Below are positions 17,834-26,299 of a DNA stretch of 64,000 bases, in pieces. This DNA is from Parvibaculum sp. (lineage in GTDB: Bacteria; Pseudomonadota; Alphaproteobacteria; Parvibaculales; Parvibaculaceae). The notes below the pieces were generated by a model, which had not been told where the DNA came from, searched no databases, and worked only from the letters and a program-made list of their open reading frames with translations. The first letter of the stretch is position 1; each line of letters opens with the position of its first letter. The stretch is taken from NCBI RefSeq assembly GCF_019635935.1, contig NZ_JAHBYN010000001.1, positions 1-64,000 of the forward strand, given 5' to 3'. The translations under genes and the position numbers were made by a program.

Positions 17834-19045
17834 ATGACCGCGACGATCACCACCACATGTGCGATTGCCGGCGGCGGCCCGGCGGGGATGATGCTGGGGC
17901 TGCTGCTGGCCCGCGCCGGCATCGACGTGACGGTGCTCGAAAAGCACAAGGATTTCCTGCGCGATTTTCGCGGCGACACGATCCACCCCTCGACGCTCGA
18001 AGTGATGCACGAACTCGGGCTGCTTGATGTGCTGCTGGCGCGGCCGCACGAGAAGATGCACGAGGCCGGCGTCGAGATCGGCGGTGCGATGCTGAAGGCC
18101 GCCGATTTCTCGCACCTGCCGACACGCTGCAAATTCATCGCATTCATGCCACAATGGCATTTTCTCGACTTCCTGGCCGAAACCGGGCGGCGCTATCCGG
18201 GATTTCATTTGCGCATGGAAACCGAAGTGACCGGGCTGATCGAGGCGGAAGGCGGCGTCGCGGGTTTGCGCGCGGCGACGCCGGACGGGCTGCTCGAGAT
18301 CCGCGCCGATCTCGTGGTCGGCGCCGACGGGCGCGGCTCGGTGGTGCGCGAGCGGGCGGGGCTTGCGGTGCGCGACTTCGGCGCGCCGATGGATGTGCTC
18401 TGGATGCGGCTGTCGCGGCGACCAGACGACCCGTCCGATACGTTGTTCCGTGTCGTGCCCGGCCATCTCGTCATCACCATCAACCGCGGCGACTATTGGC
18501 AATGCGCCTTCGTGATCGAGAAGGGTGCCTTCGACAAAGTGAAGGCGAGGGGGCTCGACGCCTTCCGCGCCGACATCGCGCGCGTGCTGCCGATGGCCGC
18601 CGGCCGCATTGGCGAGATCACAAGCTGGGACGATGTGAAGCTGCTGACGGTGAAGGTCGACCGGCTGCGCGAATGGGCAAGGCCGGGCCTCTTGTGCATC
18701 GGCGATGCAGCCCATGCGATGTCGCCGGTGGGCGGCGTCGGCATCAACCTCGCGATTCAGGACGCTGTGGCGGCCGCGAACATTCTGGCCGGGCCGCTGC
18801 GCGAGAGGCGGCTGACGCTCGACGATTTGTGCGCCGTGCAAAGGCGGCGGATGTTTCCGACAAGGGTAACGCAGGCCGTGCAGGTTCTCGCGCAGCGCTT
18901 CCTTATCGGGCCGACGCTACGCGCGAAAGGCGACATCGCGCCACCGCTGCCGCTGAGACTGCTGAACCGCTTTCCGCTGCTGCGCCGCATACCGGGCTAC
19001 GCCGTCGGCATCGGCGCGCGACCGGAGCATGTGAGGGAGGGGTAG
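17834..19045 (+). CDS. FAD-dependent monooxygenase (PHBH fold)
   Basis: Predicted group A flavoprotein hydroxylase/oxidoreductase of unknown substrate. The 403-residue protein has the dinucleotide-binding GGGPAG at residues 13-18, followed by VTVLEKH. The second FAD motif is VVGADGRGS near residue 160, and the GD motif GDAAHAMSPVGG is near residue 295. It lies 60 bp after the protease gene on the same strand and converges on trpE, the two stop codons touching as TAGCTA. Confidence 0.85.
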   Translation: MTATITTTCAIAGGGPAGMMLGLLLARAGIDVTVLEKHKDFLRDFRGDTIHPSTLEVMHELGLLDVLLARPHEKMHEAGVEIGGAMLKAADFSHLPTRCKFIAFMPQWHFLDFLAETGRRYPGFHLRMETEVTGLIEAEGGVAGLRAATPDGLLEIRADLVVGADGRGSVVRERAGLAVRDFGAPMDVLWMRLSRRPDDPSDTLFRVVPGHLVITINRGDYWQCAFVIEKGAFDKVKARGLDAFRADIARVLPMAAGRIGEITSWDDVKLLTVKVDRLREWARPGLLCIGDAAHAMSPVGGVGINLAIQDAVAAANILAGPLRERRLTLDDLCAVQRRRMFPTRVTQAVQVLAQRFLIGPTLRAKGDIAPPLPLRLLNRFPLLRRIPGYAVGIGARPEHVREG

Positions 19046-20557
19046 CTACTGCCGCTTGCCCGCCTGCGAGGCGTAGCGCACGGCTTCGTCGGCGGCGCGG
19101 AAGAGGGCCTTGGCCTTGTTGACGCTCTCGTCGTACTCGCCTTGCGAGCTGGAGTCGGCAACGACGCCGCCGCCGGCCTGCACATACATCTTGCCGTCTT
19201 TCACGATGGCGGTGCGCAGCACGATGCAGGTGTCCATTTCGCCGGCGGCCGAGAAATAACCGACGCAGCCGGCATAGGGCCCGCGCTTTTCAAGTTCCAG
19301 TTCGTCGATGATTTCCATGGCGCGGACCTTCGGTGCGCCCGAAACCGTGCCGGCCGGGAAGCCGGCGACCAGCGCGGAGATCGCGTCGTAAGACGGGTCG
19401 AGATTGCCCTCGACATTGGAAACGATGTGGATGAGATGCGAGGTCAGTTGCAGCGCGAATTTCTCGGTGACTTCGACCGAACCGATTTTCGAAACGCGGC
19501 CGACATCGTTGCGCCCGAGATCGAGCAGCATCAGATGCTCGGCGCGCTCTTTCGGGTCGGCCAACAATTCCTCGCCGATCGCCTCGTCCTCGGCGCGGTT
19601 CTTCCCGCGATGGCGCGTGCCGGCGATCGGGCGGATGGTGACGCGGTTGTTGCGCACACGCACCAGAATTTCCGGGCTCGATCCGACAATCGCGAAATCG
19701 GCGAAGTTGAGGAAATAGAGGAAGGGCGAGGGGTTGATGCGGCGCAGCGCCCGGTAGAGCGAGAAGGGCGGCAGCGTGAACGGCGTTTCGAAACGCTGCG
19801 ACAGCACGACCTGAAAGATGTCGCCGGCGGCAATGTATTCCTTCGCGCGTTCGACCATGCCGAAATAGCGTTCCTTCGGCGTGTTCGATGTCGGCTCGGC
19901 CAGGGCGTCGACATCGAGCTGCTGCGGCGCATGGGTCAGCGCGCGGTCGAAATCGGCGACGATGTCGTTGAGGCGTTCTTCGGCGCGGGCATAGGCGGCT
20001 TTGGCGGTCACGCCCGGTTCGGGACGCACCGGCGTGACGAGCGTCACCTCGTCCTTCACGGAATCGAAGACGGCGATGATCGTCGGGCGGACGAACAGTC
20101 CGTCCGGCAGGCCGAGTGCGTCCGGGTTCTCGTCCGGCAGACGCTCCATCAGCCGCACCATGTCGTAACCCATGTAGCCGAACACGCCGGCCGCCATCGG
20201 CGGCAGGTCTTCCGGCAGGTCGATGCGGCTTTCCTCGATGAAGGCGCGCAGGGACGCGAGCGCGCCGCCTTGGCAGGGCTCGAAAGCGGCGTCGTCGAAA
20301 CGCGCCTTGCGGTTGATTTCCGACGCATCGCCCCGGGCGCGCCAGACAGCGTCCGGGTTGAGGCCGATGATCGAATAGCGGTTGCGCGCGTCGCCCCCTT
20401 CGACCGATTCCAGCAGGAAGCTGTTCGGCTTGCCGTCGGCGATTTTCAGCATTGCCGAAACCGGCGTGTCGAGATCGGCGACGAGGCGGCGATAGACGAC
20501 CTGCGCGGCGCCGGCCGCGTGGGCACGCTCGAAATCGTCGAAGGACGGCGAGATCAT
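19046..20557 (-). CDS. trpE: Anthranilate synthase component I
   Basis: Converts chorismate with ammonia to anthranilate, the first step of tryptophan synthesis. The 503-residue protein has the N-terminal tryptophan-sensing motif LLES (FLLESVEGG). The chorismate-binding C-terminal half includes IRPIAGTRHRG, LLDLGRNDVGRV, TVSGAPKVRAMEIID and QAGGGVVADS. The ATG at 20557 overlaps the stop of the upstream ppiD-like gene as ATGA, so it appears translationally coupled to that gene, not to trpG. Confidence 0.96.
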   Translation of the reverse strand: MISPSFDDFERAHAAGAAQVVYRRLVADLDTPVSAMLKIADGKPNSFLLESVEGGDARNRYSIIGLNPDAVWRARGDASEINRKARFDDAAFEPCQGGALASLRAFIEESRIDLPEDLPPMAAGVFGYMGYDMVRLMERLPDENPDALGLPDGLFVRPTIIAVFDSVKDEVTLVTPVRPEPGVTAKAAYARAEERLNDIVADFDRALTHAPQQLDVDALAEPTSNTPKERYFGMVERAKEYIAAGDIFQVVLSQRFETPFTLPPFSLYRALRRINPSPFLYFLNFADFAIVGSSPEILVRVRNNRVTIRPIAGTRHRGKNRAEDEAIGEELLADPKERAEHLMLLDLGRNDVGRVSKIGSVEVTEKFALQLTSHLIHIVSNVEGNLDPSYDAISALVAGFPAGTVSGAPKVRAMEIIDELELEKRGPYAGCVGYFSAAGEMDTCIVLRTAIVKDGKMYVQAGGGVVADSSSQGEYDESVNKAKALFRAADEAVRYASQAGKRQ

Positions 20558-22446
20558 TGGCCGGTGTCCGTCGCCGTCAGTTGCCGCAGAAGCACCGTGT
20601 TGACGTTGTAGCCGAGCTCTTCCTGGTAGCCGGCAACGAAGGTCTGGATCAGGTCGGCCTTGATCGAATCGAGCACGTTCTCGCGGGCACGGGCATAGGC
20701 GTCCGAGGCCGGATCGAGTTCGAGGTCGTGAACTTCGCGAATATGCATCAGCACGAGTCCCTCGCCGAGACCGACCGGGCCCCAGGTGACGCGGCCTTCG
20801 CCCGTCGCGAAAGCCTTGGCCACGGCCTGGCGCGAGAATGTATCGCTCTGCAGGTTGCGCTTCATGCCGGGCGCGGTCAGGACGGCGCGGCCGAGCTCGC
20901 CGGCGATCGTCTCGAAGCTCTCGCCCTTGTTGGCGCGCGCCGCCAGCGTTTCGGCCAGTTCGATCAGCGCCGCGTCGCGCTTCTGTTGCCGCCACAGGGT
21001 GACGACCTCATCGCGGACTTCCTCAAGCGGTTTCAGATGCGGCGGGTCGATCGCGTCGACCTGAACCCAGTAATAGCCGTCGTCGGTGTGCTGCGGCGGC
21101 GCCGCGTCGCCGATCTCGGTCTCGTAGACGTTGCGTAGCAGGTTCGGCAGGTCGGGCAGTTCGACGTCATCGCCGTTCCGCGTCTTGCCGTTCGCGGTGA
21201 CGGATGCGATCTGGCGGACGGTCAGGTTGTTGGTCCGCGCGACGTCCTCGAGCGAGGCGCCGCCGGCGCGCGCGTCCTCGATGGCGTTCTGGATGTCGTA
21301 GACCTGGTCGCGCGCCAGTTCGAGTTCGAGCGCGGCACGCAGCTCGTCCTTCACGGTCTCGAATTCGACGCGCGTTTCGGGTTCGATGTCGCGGACCTGA
21401 ACGACGACCCAGCCCAGCGGCCCCCGAACGGGTTCGCTGAACGCGCCCTTGGCGGTCGCGAAAGCCGCCGCAGCGACTTCATCCGACAGGAACCGGTCGC
21501 GCGAGAGCATGCCGGATTCGACATCGGCGGCGGTGAGGCCGAGACCGGCGACAATTTCCGACACCGGCGTCCCCGAAACGAGCTTCTCATGGGCTTCGCG
21601 CGCCGCGGCTTCCGTGCCGAAGGGGATCTGCACGACGTCGCGCCGCTCGGGTTTGTCGTAGTCACCGCGCCGCTGTTCGAAGGCGATGGCAAGTTCGTCG
21701 TCGTCGATCGTCACGGTGTGGGTGATGTCCTCAGGCTCCAGCACCATGATGCTGAAATCGCGCGTCTCGGGCAGCGTGAAAGCCGAAGCGCCCGCCTGAT
21801 AGACCGATTGCACCGTTTCCTCATCGGGCTCGCCGACATCGGCGACCAGCGACGGCGGCAGGATGACGTAGCCGACGGTGCGGGATTGTTCCTGATAGTT
21901 GCCGACCGCGGCGATCATCGTATCGGGCACTGCGACGCCGCTGTCGATGACGTCAATCAGCTGACGCCGCGCCAGATACTTGCGCCGCTGCTCGACGAAG
22001 CGTTCCTCGGTGATGCCCTGGTTCTGCAGCGCCTGACGGAAGAGGTCCCGGTCGAAGGTGCCGAAGGCGCTCTGCAATGCCGGATCGGTGACAATGTCGT
22101 TGCCCACCGTGTCGTCGCCGACCGTGAGACCCATTTGCCGGGTGGCGCCGTCGAGCGCAGCGAGGCTCATCAGCCGCGACAGCGCCATGCGGTCGATGCC
22201 GAAGCGTTGCGCCATCTCAAGCGTGACGGGCTGGCCGAGGCGCTGGCCGAACTGGTTCATCTCGGCGCGAAGCTCGCGCTGGAAAGCGATCGCATCGACT
22301 TTCTCGTCGCCGACGGTCGCAACCGTATCGCCGCCGAAGCCGGTGAAAATGTCGTTGATGCCCCACACCGCGAAGCTGGCCACCAGAAGGCCGATCAGCA
22401 CCTTGGCAACCCAGCCCGAGGCGTTTCTTCGCATTGCGTCCAGCAT
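20554..22446 (-). CDS. ppiD: PpiD/SurA-type peptidylprolyl isomerase
   Basis: Membrane-anchored periplasmic folding factor. The 630-residue protein has a short cytoplasmic N-terminus (MLDAMRRNASGW) and one transmembrane helix (~12-32, VLIGLLVASFAVWGI). A SurA_N-like chaperone region follows, then parvulin-like segments (e.g. GPLGWVVVQV and GEGLVLMHI) that look degenerate, as in PpiD. The ATG at 22446 is the family start, and a longer frame upstream lacks support. It lies upstream of trpE with an ATGA overlap. Confidence 0.85.
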   Translation of the reverse strand: MLDAMRRNASGWVAKVLIGLLVASFAVWGINDIFTGFGGDTVATVGDEKVDAIAFQRELRAEMNQFGQRLGQPVTLEMAQRFGIDRMALSRLMSLAALDGATRQMGLTVGDDTVGNDIVTDPALQSAFGTFDRDLFRQALQNQGITEERFVEQRRKYLARRQLIDVIDSGVAVPDTMIAAVGNYQEQSRTVGYVILPPSLVADVGEPDEETVQSVYQAGASAFTLPETRDFSIMVLEPEDITHTVTIDDDELAIAFEQRRGDYDKPERRDVVQIPFGTEAAAREAHEKLVSGTPVSEIVAGLGLTAADVESGMLSRDRFLSDEVAAAAFATAKGAFSEPVRGPLGWVVVQVRDIEPETRVEFETVKDELRAALELELARDQVYDIQNAIEDARAGGASLEDVARTNNLTVRQIASVTANGKTRNGDDVELPDLPNLLRNVYETEIGDAAPPQHTDDGYYWVQVDAIDPPHLKPLEEVRDEVVTLWRQQKRDAALIELAETLAARANKGESFETIAGELGRAVLTAPGMKRNLQSDTFSRQAVAKAFATGEGRVTWGPVGLGEGLVLMHIREVHDLELDPASDAYARARENVLDSIKADLIQTFVAGYQEELGYNVNTVLLRQLTATDTGQ

Positions 22447-22614
22447 GTCCGGTCTTTCCGTTCGAGAGCCCCAAATTCGACAAAGGGGCGGCGGCGAACC
22501 ACCCCTTCGCGAGGGCGGCATGATAGGTGCGGGGGCCTGCCCCCGCAAGCGGATCGCGGGGGCTTCCGGCTTGATTTTCTTGGGAAAACGGCCCCCGCTT
22601 CCCGCTCCGTCGTC

Positions 22615-22983
22615 TTAGATCGCGTGACCGATCATCGGCGGCGCGCCGAACCGCACATAGGCATCGATGCTGGCCTGCGCGAAGAGCACGAAGAGCCAGG
22701 CGGCGATGAAGGTCGCCCCGAACCAGAGTGCGAGATCGCGCAACGCCGCCGGACCGGCCGGGGTGTCGCGGTCCTCCGCGGCGAGAGCGCCGATGACGGC
22801 AAAGAACGCCGCCTGCAACGCCGGCACGATGACGATGAGCGCCGCCAGCAGGTCGCCGGGCGGACGGGCGCGGAAGGCGACGACGAGAAAGGCGGCAAGC
22901 GCCGCACCGACGCCGACGGTCCGGGGATTCCGGGCGAGCCATCGGGCGGGGTGCAGGCCGGCGCGGTCGGTAAGCGTGGACAT
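22615..22983 (-). CDS. Small membrane protein, unknown function
   Basis: Not recognised. The 122-residue protein has an Arg-rich N-terminus and three hydrophobic stretches (about residues 24-40, 47-67 and 82-104). The ATG at 22983 is preceded by AGAAGGAGA at good spacing, which decides the start over a frame 17 codons longer. It lies 168 bp upstream of the ppiD-like gene on the same strand and has no obvious motif. Confidence 0.6.
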   Translation of the reverse strand: MSTLTDRAGLHPARWLARNPRTVGVGAALAAFLVVAFRARPPGDLLAALIVIVPALQAAFFAVIGALAAEDRDTPAGPAALRDLALWFGATFIAAWLFVLFAQASIDAYVRFGAPPMIGHAI

Positions 22984-23246
22984 GAGTCTTCTCCTTCTCT
23001 CTTCGCTCACGAAGAAAGTGACAAGTCGTTTCAAAGTATTCGCGAGGCCCGGCGCGCGTCGCCGCGCCCGCTACCGTTCGACGGGTGAGGTCTTACGGGC
23101 GCGGCAGGCCGTGGATTTCCGGCGCCCGGATCGATCCGGGAACGGAAGATCGGCTCACACGCCTGGGAAGCCCGGTGAAGTATTGATGATGCATGGCTGA
23201 ACTCCGGTAACGCGGTGGATTTGCGGACCGGAACCCTGAAAACACA
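22984..23246. other. Spacer without recognisable gene
   Basis: This is part of a 569-bp gap between the small membrane protein and tpiA. I see no supportable open frame or tRNA here. The right half of the gap holds a reverse-strand terminator and a tiny open frame, listed separately. Confidence 0.4.
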
Positions 23247-23275
23247 AGAGCCCCGATCTGGTGGGATGGGGCTCT
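23247..23275 (-). terminator. Reverse-strand terminator in the ppiD-tpiA spacer
   Basis: An 8-bp perfect stem, AGAGCCCC (23247-23254) with GGGGCTCT (23268-23275), is followed on the reverse strand by TGTGTTTTC. It implies a transcript coming from the 23.28-23.5 kb region on the reverse strand, where no ordinary gene is present. Confidence 0.55.
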
Positions 23276-23299
23276 AAAGTGTCGATTTTGCAGGCTATA

Positions 23300-23386
23300 T
23301 CAGCGCGCGCGCAAGCGACCCGGCCCCGAAGGCGAGTAGTTTCGAACGGTGGCCCCGAAGGCCCATTGCATGAGGTCTTTTGTCAT
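23300..23386 (-). CDS. Possible 28-residue peptide or untranslated small RNA
   Basis: A 28-codon frame (starts MTKDLMQWAF, ends GRLRAR) runs from 23386 to a TGA at 23300. It is followed 24 nt later by the terminator at 23247-23275. No strong ribosome binding site is visible. The region also contains CTTCGGGG stem-loop sequences, so the transcript may be a small RNA instead. It is divergent from tpiA. Confidence 0.25.
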   Translation of the reverse strand: MTKDLMQWAFGATVRNYSPSGPGRLRAR

Positions 23387-23552
23387 GGCGCGCAACCTAC
23401 GCCTGAGTCGTTTACTTGCCAAACAAATAATCGACGCAATGGAGAATTTTGTCGCACCTGTGTTCTTTTTCACGCAGACGCTGCCGGTTGGCGCTTCGGC
23501 GGCGCTCTGGTAAACGATGCGCAGCGAATTTCGAGGCGATGGAGAGACAGGA

Positions 23553-24311
23553 ATGGCGGCGCGGATCAAACCGTTGGTGGCGGGCAACTGGAAGATGAAC
23601 GGCTTGGGTGCGTCGAAGAAGGAAGTCGTTGCGCTGAAGCGGAAGCTGGCCGGCAAGAAGAAGCCCGCCTGCGACGTGCTGGTCTGCCCGCCGGCGACGC
23701 TGATTGCTGCGCTGAAGGAAGCAGCCAAGGGATCGAAGATCGCCATTGGCGGCCAGGACTGCCATGCAAAGGCGAGCGGCGCACATACCGGCGACATCGC
23801 GGCCGAGATGCTGAAGGACGCGGGCGCCACTTATGTCATCGCCGGACATTCGGAGCGCCGCGCCGATCACGGCGAGACGGACGCCGTGGTGAGGGCCAAG
23901 GCCGAGGCCGCGCACCGCGCGGGCCTGATCGCCATCGTCTGCGTCGGCGAGACGGAGGCCGAGCGCGATGCGGGCAAGACGCTCAGCCTCATCAAGGGCC
24001 AGTTGAAAGGCTCGTTGCCGGACGCCGCGACCGCGAAGACGACCGTGATTGCCTATGAGCCCGTATGGGCGATCGGCACGGGGCGCACGCCGACGGCGGA
24101 CGACGTGGCGAAGGTCCATGCCGCGATCCGCAAGAGCCTCGAAGCGCGCTTCGGCGCCGAGGGCGCGAAGATGCGCATTCTCTATGGCGGCTCGGTGAAG
24201 CCATCCAATGCGGCCGAATTGATGGGCGTCGCCAATGTCAACGGCGCGCTGGTCGGCGGCGCGAGCCTGAAAGCGGATGATTTCTGGGGAATTATTTCGG
24301 CTTATTGCTGA
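23553..24311 (+). CDS. tpiA: Triosephosphate isomerase
   Basis: Interconverts dihydroxyacetone phosphate and glyceraldehyde-3-phosphate. The 252-residue TIM barrel has GNWKMNG at the start with the catalytic Lys, the catalytic-His segment VIAGHSERR, the catalytic-Glu segment [11 protein letters not shown], and the phosphate-binding YGGSVKP. The ATG at 23553 ([16 protein letters not shown]) is preferred over a start 12 codons earlier. Confidence 0.97.
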   Translation: MAARIKPLVAGNWKMNGLGASKKEVVALKRKLAGKKKPACDVLVCPPATLIAALKEAAKGSKIAIGGQDCHAKASGAHTGDIAAEMLKDAGATYVIAGHSERRADHGETDAVVRAKAEAAHRAGLIAIVCVGETEAERDAGKTLSLIKGQLKGSLPDAATAKTTVIAYEPVWAIGTGRTPTADDVAKVHAAIRKSLEARFGAEGAKMRILYGGSVKPSNAAELMGVANVNGALVGGASLKADDFWGIISAYC

Positions 24312-24347
24312 CGGAAACCGCTGAAAACGGCGGATTTCTTATATTCC

Positions 24348-24376
24348 TTGTAAGTCGGCGGCAAACCGCCTATATA
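24348..24376 (+). promoter_or_regulatory. Probable promoter of the cold-shock gene, with long leader
   Basis: TTGTAA (24348-24353) and TATATA (24371-24376) are 17 nt apart. Transcription from about 24383 would give a leader of ~137 nt before the csp ATG. Long structured leaders are known for cspA-type genes, where they sense temperature. Confidence 0.5.
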
Positions 24377-24519
24377 CCGGCCATCGAATTTTCTGGTTCG
24401 GCTGCTCTCCACGCTCGCGATCGAGCGCCGGACCTGTCTTCCCCGATCCCGAAAAATTTTGATCCGCCACTCGCGCGTGCGATGGCGGCACGATCCAAAC
24501 ACACGAAGGAATGCCAACT

Positions 24520-24729
24520 ATGGCGAACGGAACAGTTAAGTGGTTCAACGGTCAAAAGGGTTTCGGCTTCATCCAGCCGGACGGCGGCGACAAGGACGTT
24601 TTCGTCCACATTTCGGCGGTTGAACGCGCCGGCATGAGCACGCTGAACGAAGGCCAGAAGATCGCTTACGATCTCGAGACCGATCAGCGCAGCGGCAAGG
24701 TTTCGGCCGCGAATCTGCGCTCGGCTTGA
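24520..24729 (+). CDS. Cold-shock domain protein (CspA family)
   Basis: Single-strand RNA/DNA-binding chaperone of 69 residues, the usual CspA length. It has the RNA-binding motifs KGFGFIQ (RNP1) and VFVHIS (RNP2) and starts MANGTVKWFN. The ATG at 24520 has AAGGA 9 nt upstream. The ATG at 24511 touches that site and is less likely. A strong terminator follows within 10 nt of the stop. Confidence 0.95.
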   Translation: MANGTVKWFNGQKGFGFIQPDGGDKDVFVHISAVERAGMSTLNEGQKIAYDLETDQRSGKVSAANLRSA

Positions 24730-24736
24730 TTGCCCG

Positions 24737-24765
24737 AAAAGGGGCGCTTCGGCGCCCCTTTTTTT
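24737..24765 (+). terminator. Terminator after the cold-shock gene
   Basis: GGGGCGC-TTCG-GCGCCCC (24741-24758) is flanked by AAAA and a run of seven T. This is a textbook intrinsic terminator. Confidence 0.92.
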
Positions 24766-24781
24766 ATCCGGAGCGGCTCTT

Positions 24782-25006
24782 ATGGCGCGCAAGAAGCCGA
24801 TGGACGGCGATTTCCTGATGTTCAACGTCGTCTATGAAGACGGCTCGCTGAGCTCGAACCGCAAAGTGCCGACAGCCGAACTCGACGGCGTCAAGGACCT
24901 CGCCGCCGCACGCGCCATCATCGAGGCGCAGGACCGCGAGATCGCCGAGAAATCGGGCAGGCCGCGGGGCCGCGTCAAGTCGATCGACCGCGCCGGCCGC
25001 AAATAA
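24782..25006 (+). CDS. Small conserved-looking protein, unknown function
   Basis: Not recognised. The 74-residue protein has a short beta-like start (DFLMFNVVYEDGSLSSNRKV), an acidic helix (LAAARAIIEAQDREIAEKSG) and a basic tail (RGRVKSIDRAGRK). GGAG lies 8 nt before the ATG. It comes just after the csp terminator and is followed by two more very small genes on the same strand. Confidence 0.65.
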   Translation: MARKKPMDGDFLMFNVVYEDGSLSSNRKVPTAELDGVKDLAAARAIIEAQDREIAEKSGRPRGRVKSIDRAGRK

Positions 25007-25036
25007 TTCCGCTGCACCGGCCGAACGGAGATACGC

Positions 25037-25198
25037 ATGGCTTTCAAGCCCAACTACAATCACGAACGTGCCGAGCGCAACCGTGCCAAGGCCGCGAAAG
25101 CCGAACAGAAGTTGAAGGCGCGCGAGGAAAAGGCAGCCCAGCGCAAGGCGACCGGCGACGGCAATGATGCCGCGCCTGAAGAAGGTTCCGCCGAATGA
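25037..25198 (+). CDS. 53-residue charged protein, unknown function
   Basis: The frame starts MAFKPNYNHERAERN and is almost entirely Lys/Arg/Glu/Ala, predicted as one long helix (to residue ~38) with an acidic tail. CGGAG lies 6 nt upstream of the ATG. The stop overlaps the start of the next small gene as ATGA, which supports it being translated. Similar short MxFKPNYN-type proteins are, from memory, annotated as hypothetical in other Rhizobiales. Confidence 0.7.
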   Translation: MAFKPNYNHERAERNRAKAAKAEQKLKAREEKAAQRKATGDGNDAAPEEGSAE

Positions 25199-25389
25199 CG
25201 ACGCAAAAGCATAAATTCGAAATCGGCGAGACAGTCGAGTTCAGCCCCGGCGGTTCCTATCCGCCGACCGCGCGCGGCAGCTACGTCGTGCTGCGCCAGC
25301 TCCCCTCCGAAGGCGTCGACTATCAGTACCGCATCAAGAGCGTGACCGACGGCCAGGAACGCATGGTCCGCGAGGGCCAGCTCGGCTAA
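25195..25389 (+). CDS. 64-residue protein, unknown function
   Basis: Not recognised. The compact, probably beta-rich sequence has FEIGETVEFSPGG, GSYVVLRQLP, YQYRIKSV and a charged end, and could be an SH3-like fold (inference). The ATG overlaps the stop of the 53-residue gene (ATGA). Its TAA overlaps the stop of the converging DUF4386-like gene. Confidence 0.7.
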   Translation: MTTQKHKFEIGETVEFSPGGSYPPTARGSYVVLRQLPSEGVDYQYRIKSVTDGQERMVREGQLG

Positions 25390-26171
25390 CCGGCAATCGC
25401 CGGCCAGATCATCGCGACATAGAGAACGACACCCGCAACGCCGGCGCCGATGCCGAGCGGTTGCGCCGCCGCGCCTTCCGGACGCCGCAGGATCTGCCAG
25501 GCGAGTGCGAAGTGGACGAGCGCCAGCAGCGGAAATCCGAAATCCGTCAGTAGACCGAGGATCGGTCCCTCGAAGCCGAGTTGTTCGGCCGCGAGGATGA
25601 ACATCAGCGGGCTCAGCGCCATCATCGCCCGGCCGATGCGTGCATCGAGTACGCCGCTGCGCCGGACCGTGAGGCCGGTAAAGAACAGCCAGAAGCCCCA
25701 GCAGATATTCGAGAGGTGTTCGCCGACCAGCATGCCGGCATAGCGGTTGAACGCACCTTCCATCAGCGCAATCGCTTCATGGCCCGCCTCGGTGGTCGAC
25801 GGATCGGCCATGCGTTCGGCAAGCCAGGGAATGAGGATCGCCCAGCGCCCGAAACCCATCGCCTGACCGAAGCCGGTGAGGATGCCGAAAACAAGAGCGA
25901 GGGTGGCGGCGGTGCCGGCGGCAGGGCCAAGCGTCCGCCAGAGCAGGACGGTCAGCAGCACCTGCGTGATGCCGGTCATGGCCAGCATCCAGTAGGTCGG
26001 CATGATGACGGATTGGCCGTCCTGGAAGAGCGCCAGCCGTTCCGGCGCGGGAAGGCGCAGCACCTCCGGGAAATCGAAGACGGCGGCAAGGATCGTGAAG
26101 CCGGCAAAGAGCAGAACGATATGGCCGGCCAGCAGCAGGGCGGTCCAGCGGTCATGGGTCTTGTCGATCAT
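25386..26171 (-). CDS. DUF4386-like integral membrane protein
   Basis: The 261-residue, very hydrophobic protein has about seven transmembrane segments starting with WTALLLAGHIVLLFAGFTIL. The layout and the MEGAFNRYAGMLVGEHLSN segment resemble DUF4386 proteins, whose function is unknown. It is divergent from the AraC regulator that starts 128 bp away, which may control it (inference). Confidence 0.7.
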   Translation of the reverse strand: MIDKTHDRWTALLLAGHIVLLFAGFTILAAVFDFPEVLRLPAPERLALFQDGQSVIMPTYWMLAMTGITQVLLTVLLWRTLGPAAGTAATLALVFGILTGFGQAMGFGRWAILIPWLAERMADPSTTEAGHEAIALMEGAFNRYAGMLVGEHLSNICWGFWLFFTGLTVRRSGVLDARIGRAMMALSPLMFILAAEQLGFEGPILGLLTDFGFPLLALVHFALAWQILRRPEGAAAQPLGIGAGVAGVVLYVAMIWPAIAG

Positions 26172-26299
26172 GGCGGATCTCCGGTTGAGGCTCCCCGGAA
26201 CCTAGGAAGGTCCGCGCCATCCGCCTTGAACAGCCACGCCAAATTCGCTCTGGCGCGATTGTTCAAGCCCATTCGGCCGCGGCGTGGCATGCTGCGGCC

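Noticed and set aside
19046..20995. 649-residue open frame containing trpE
   Set aside because: The first ~146 codons are a shadow of the ppiD-like gene. trpE begins at the ATG overlapping that gene's stop.
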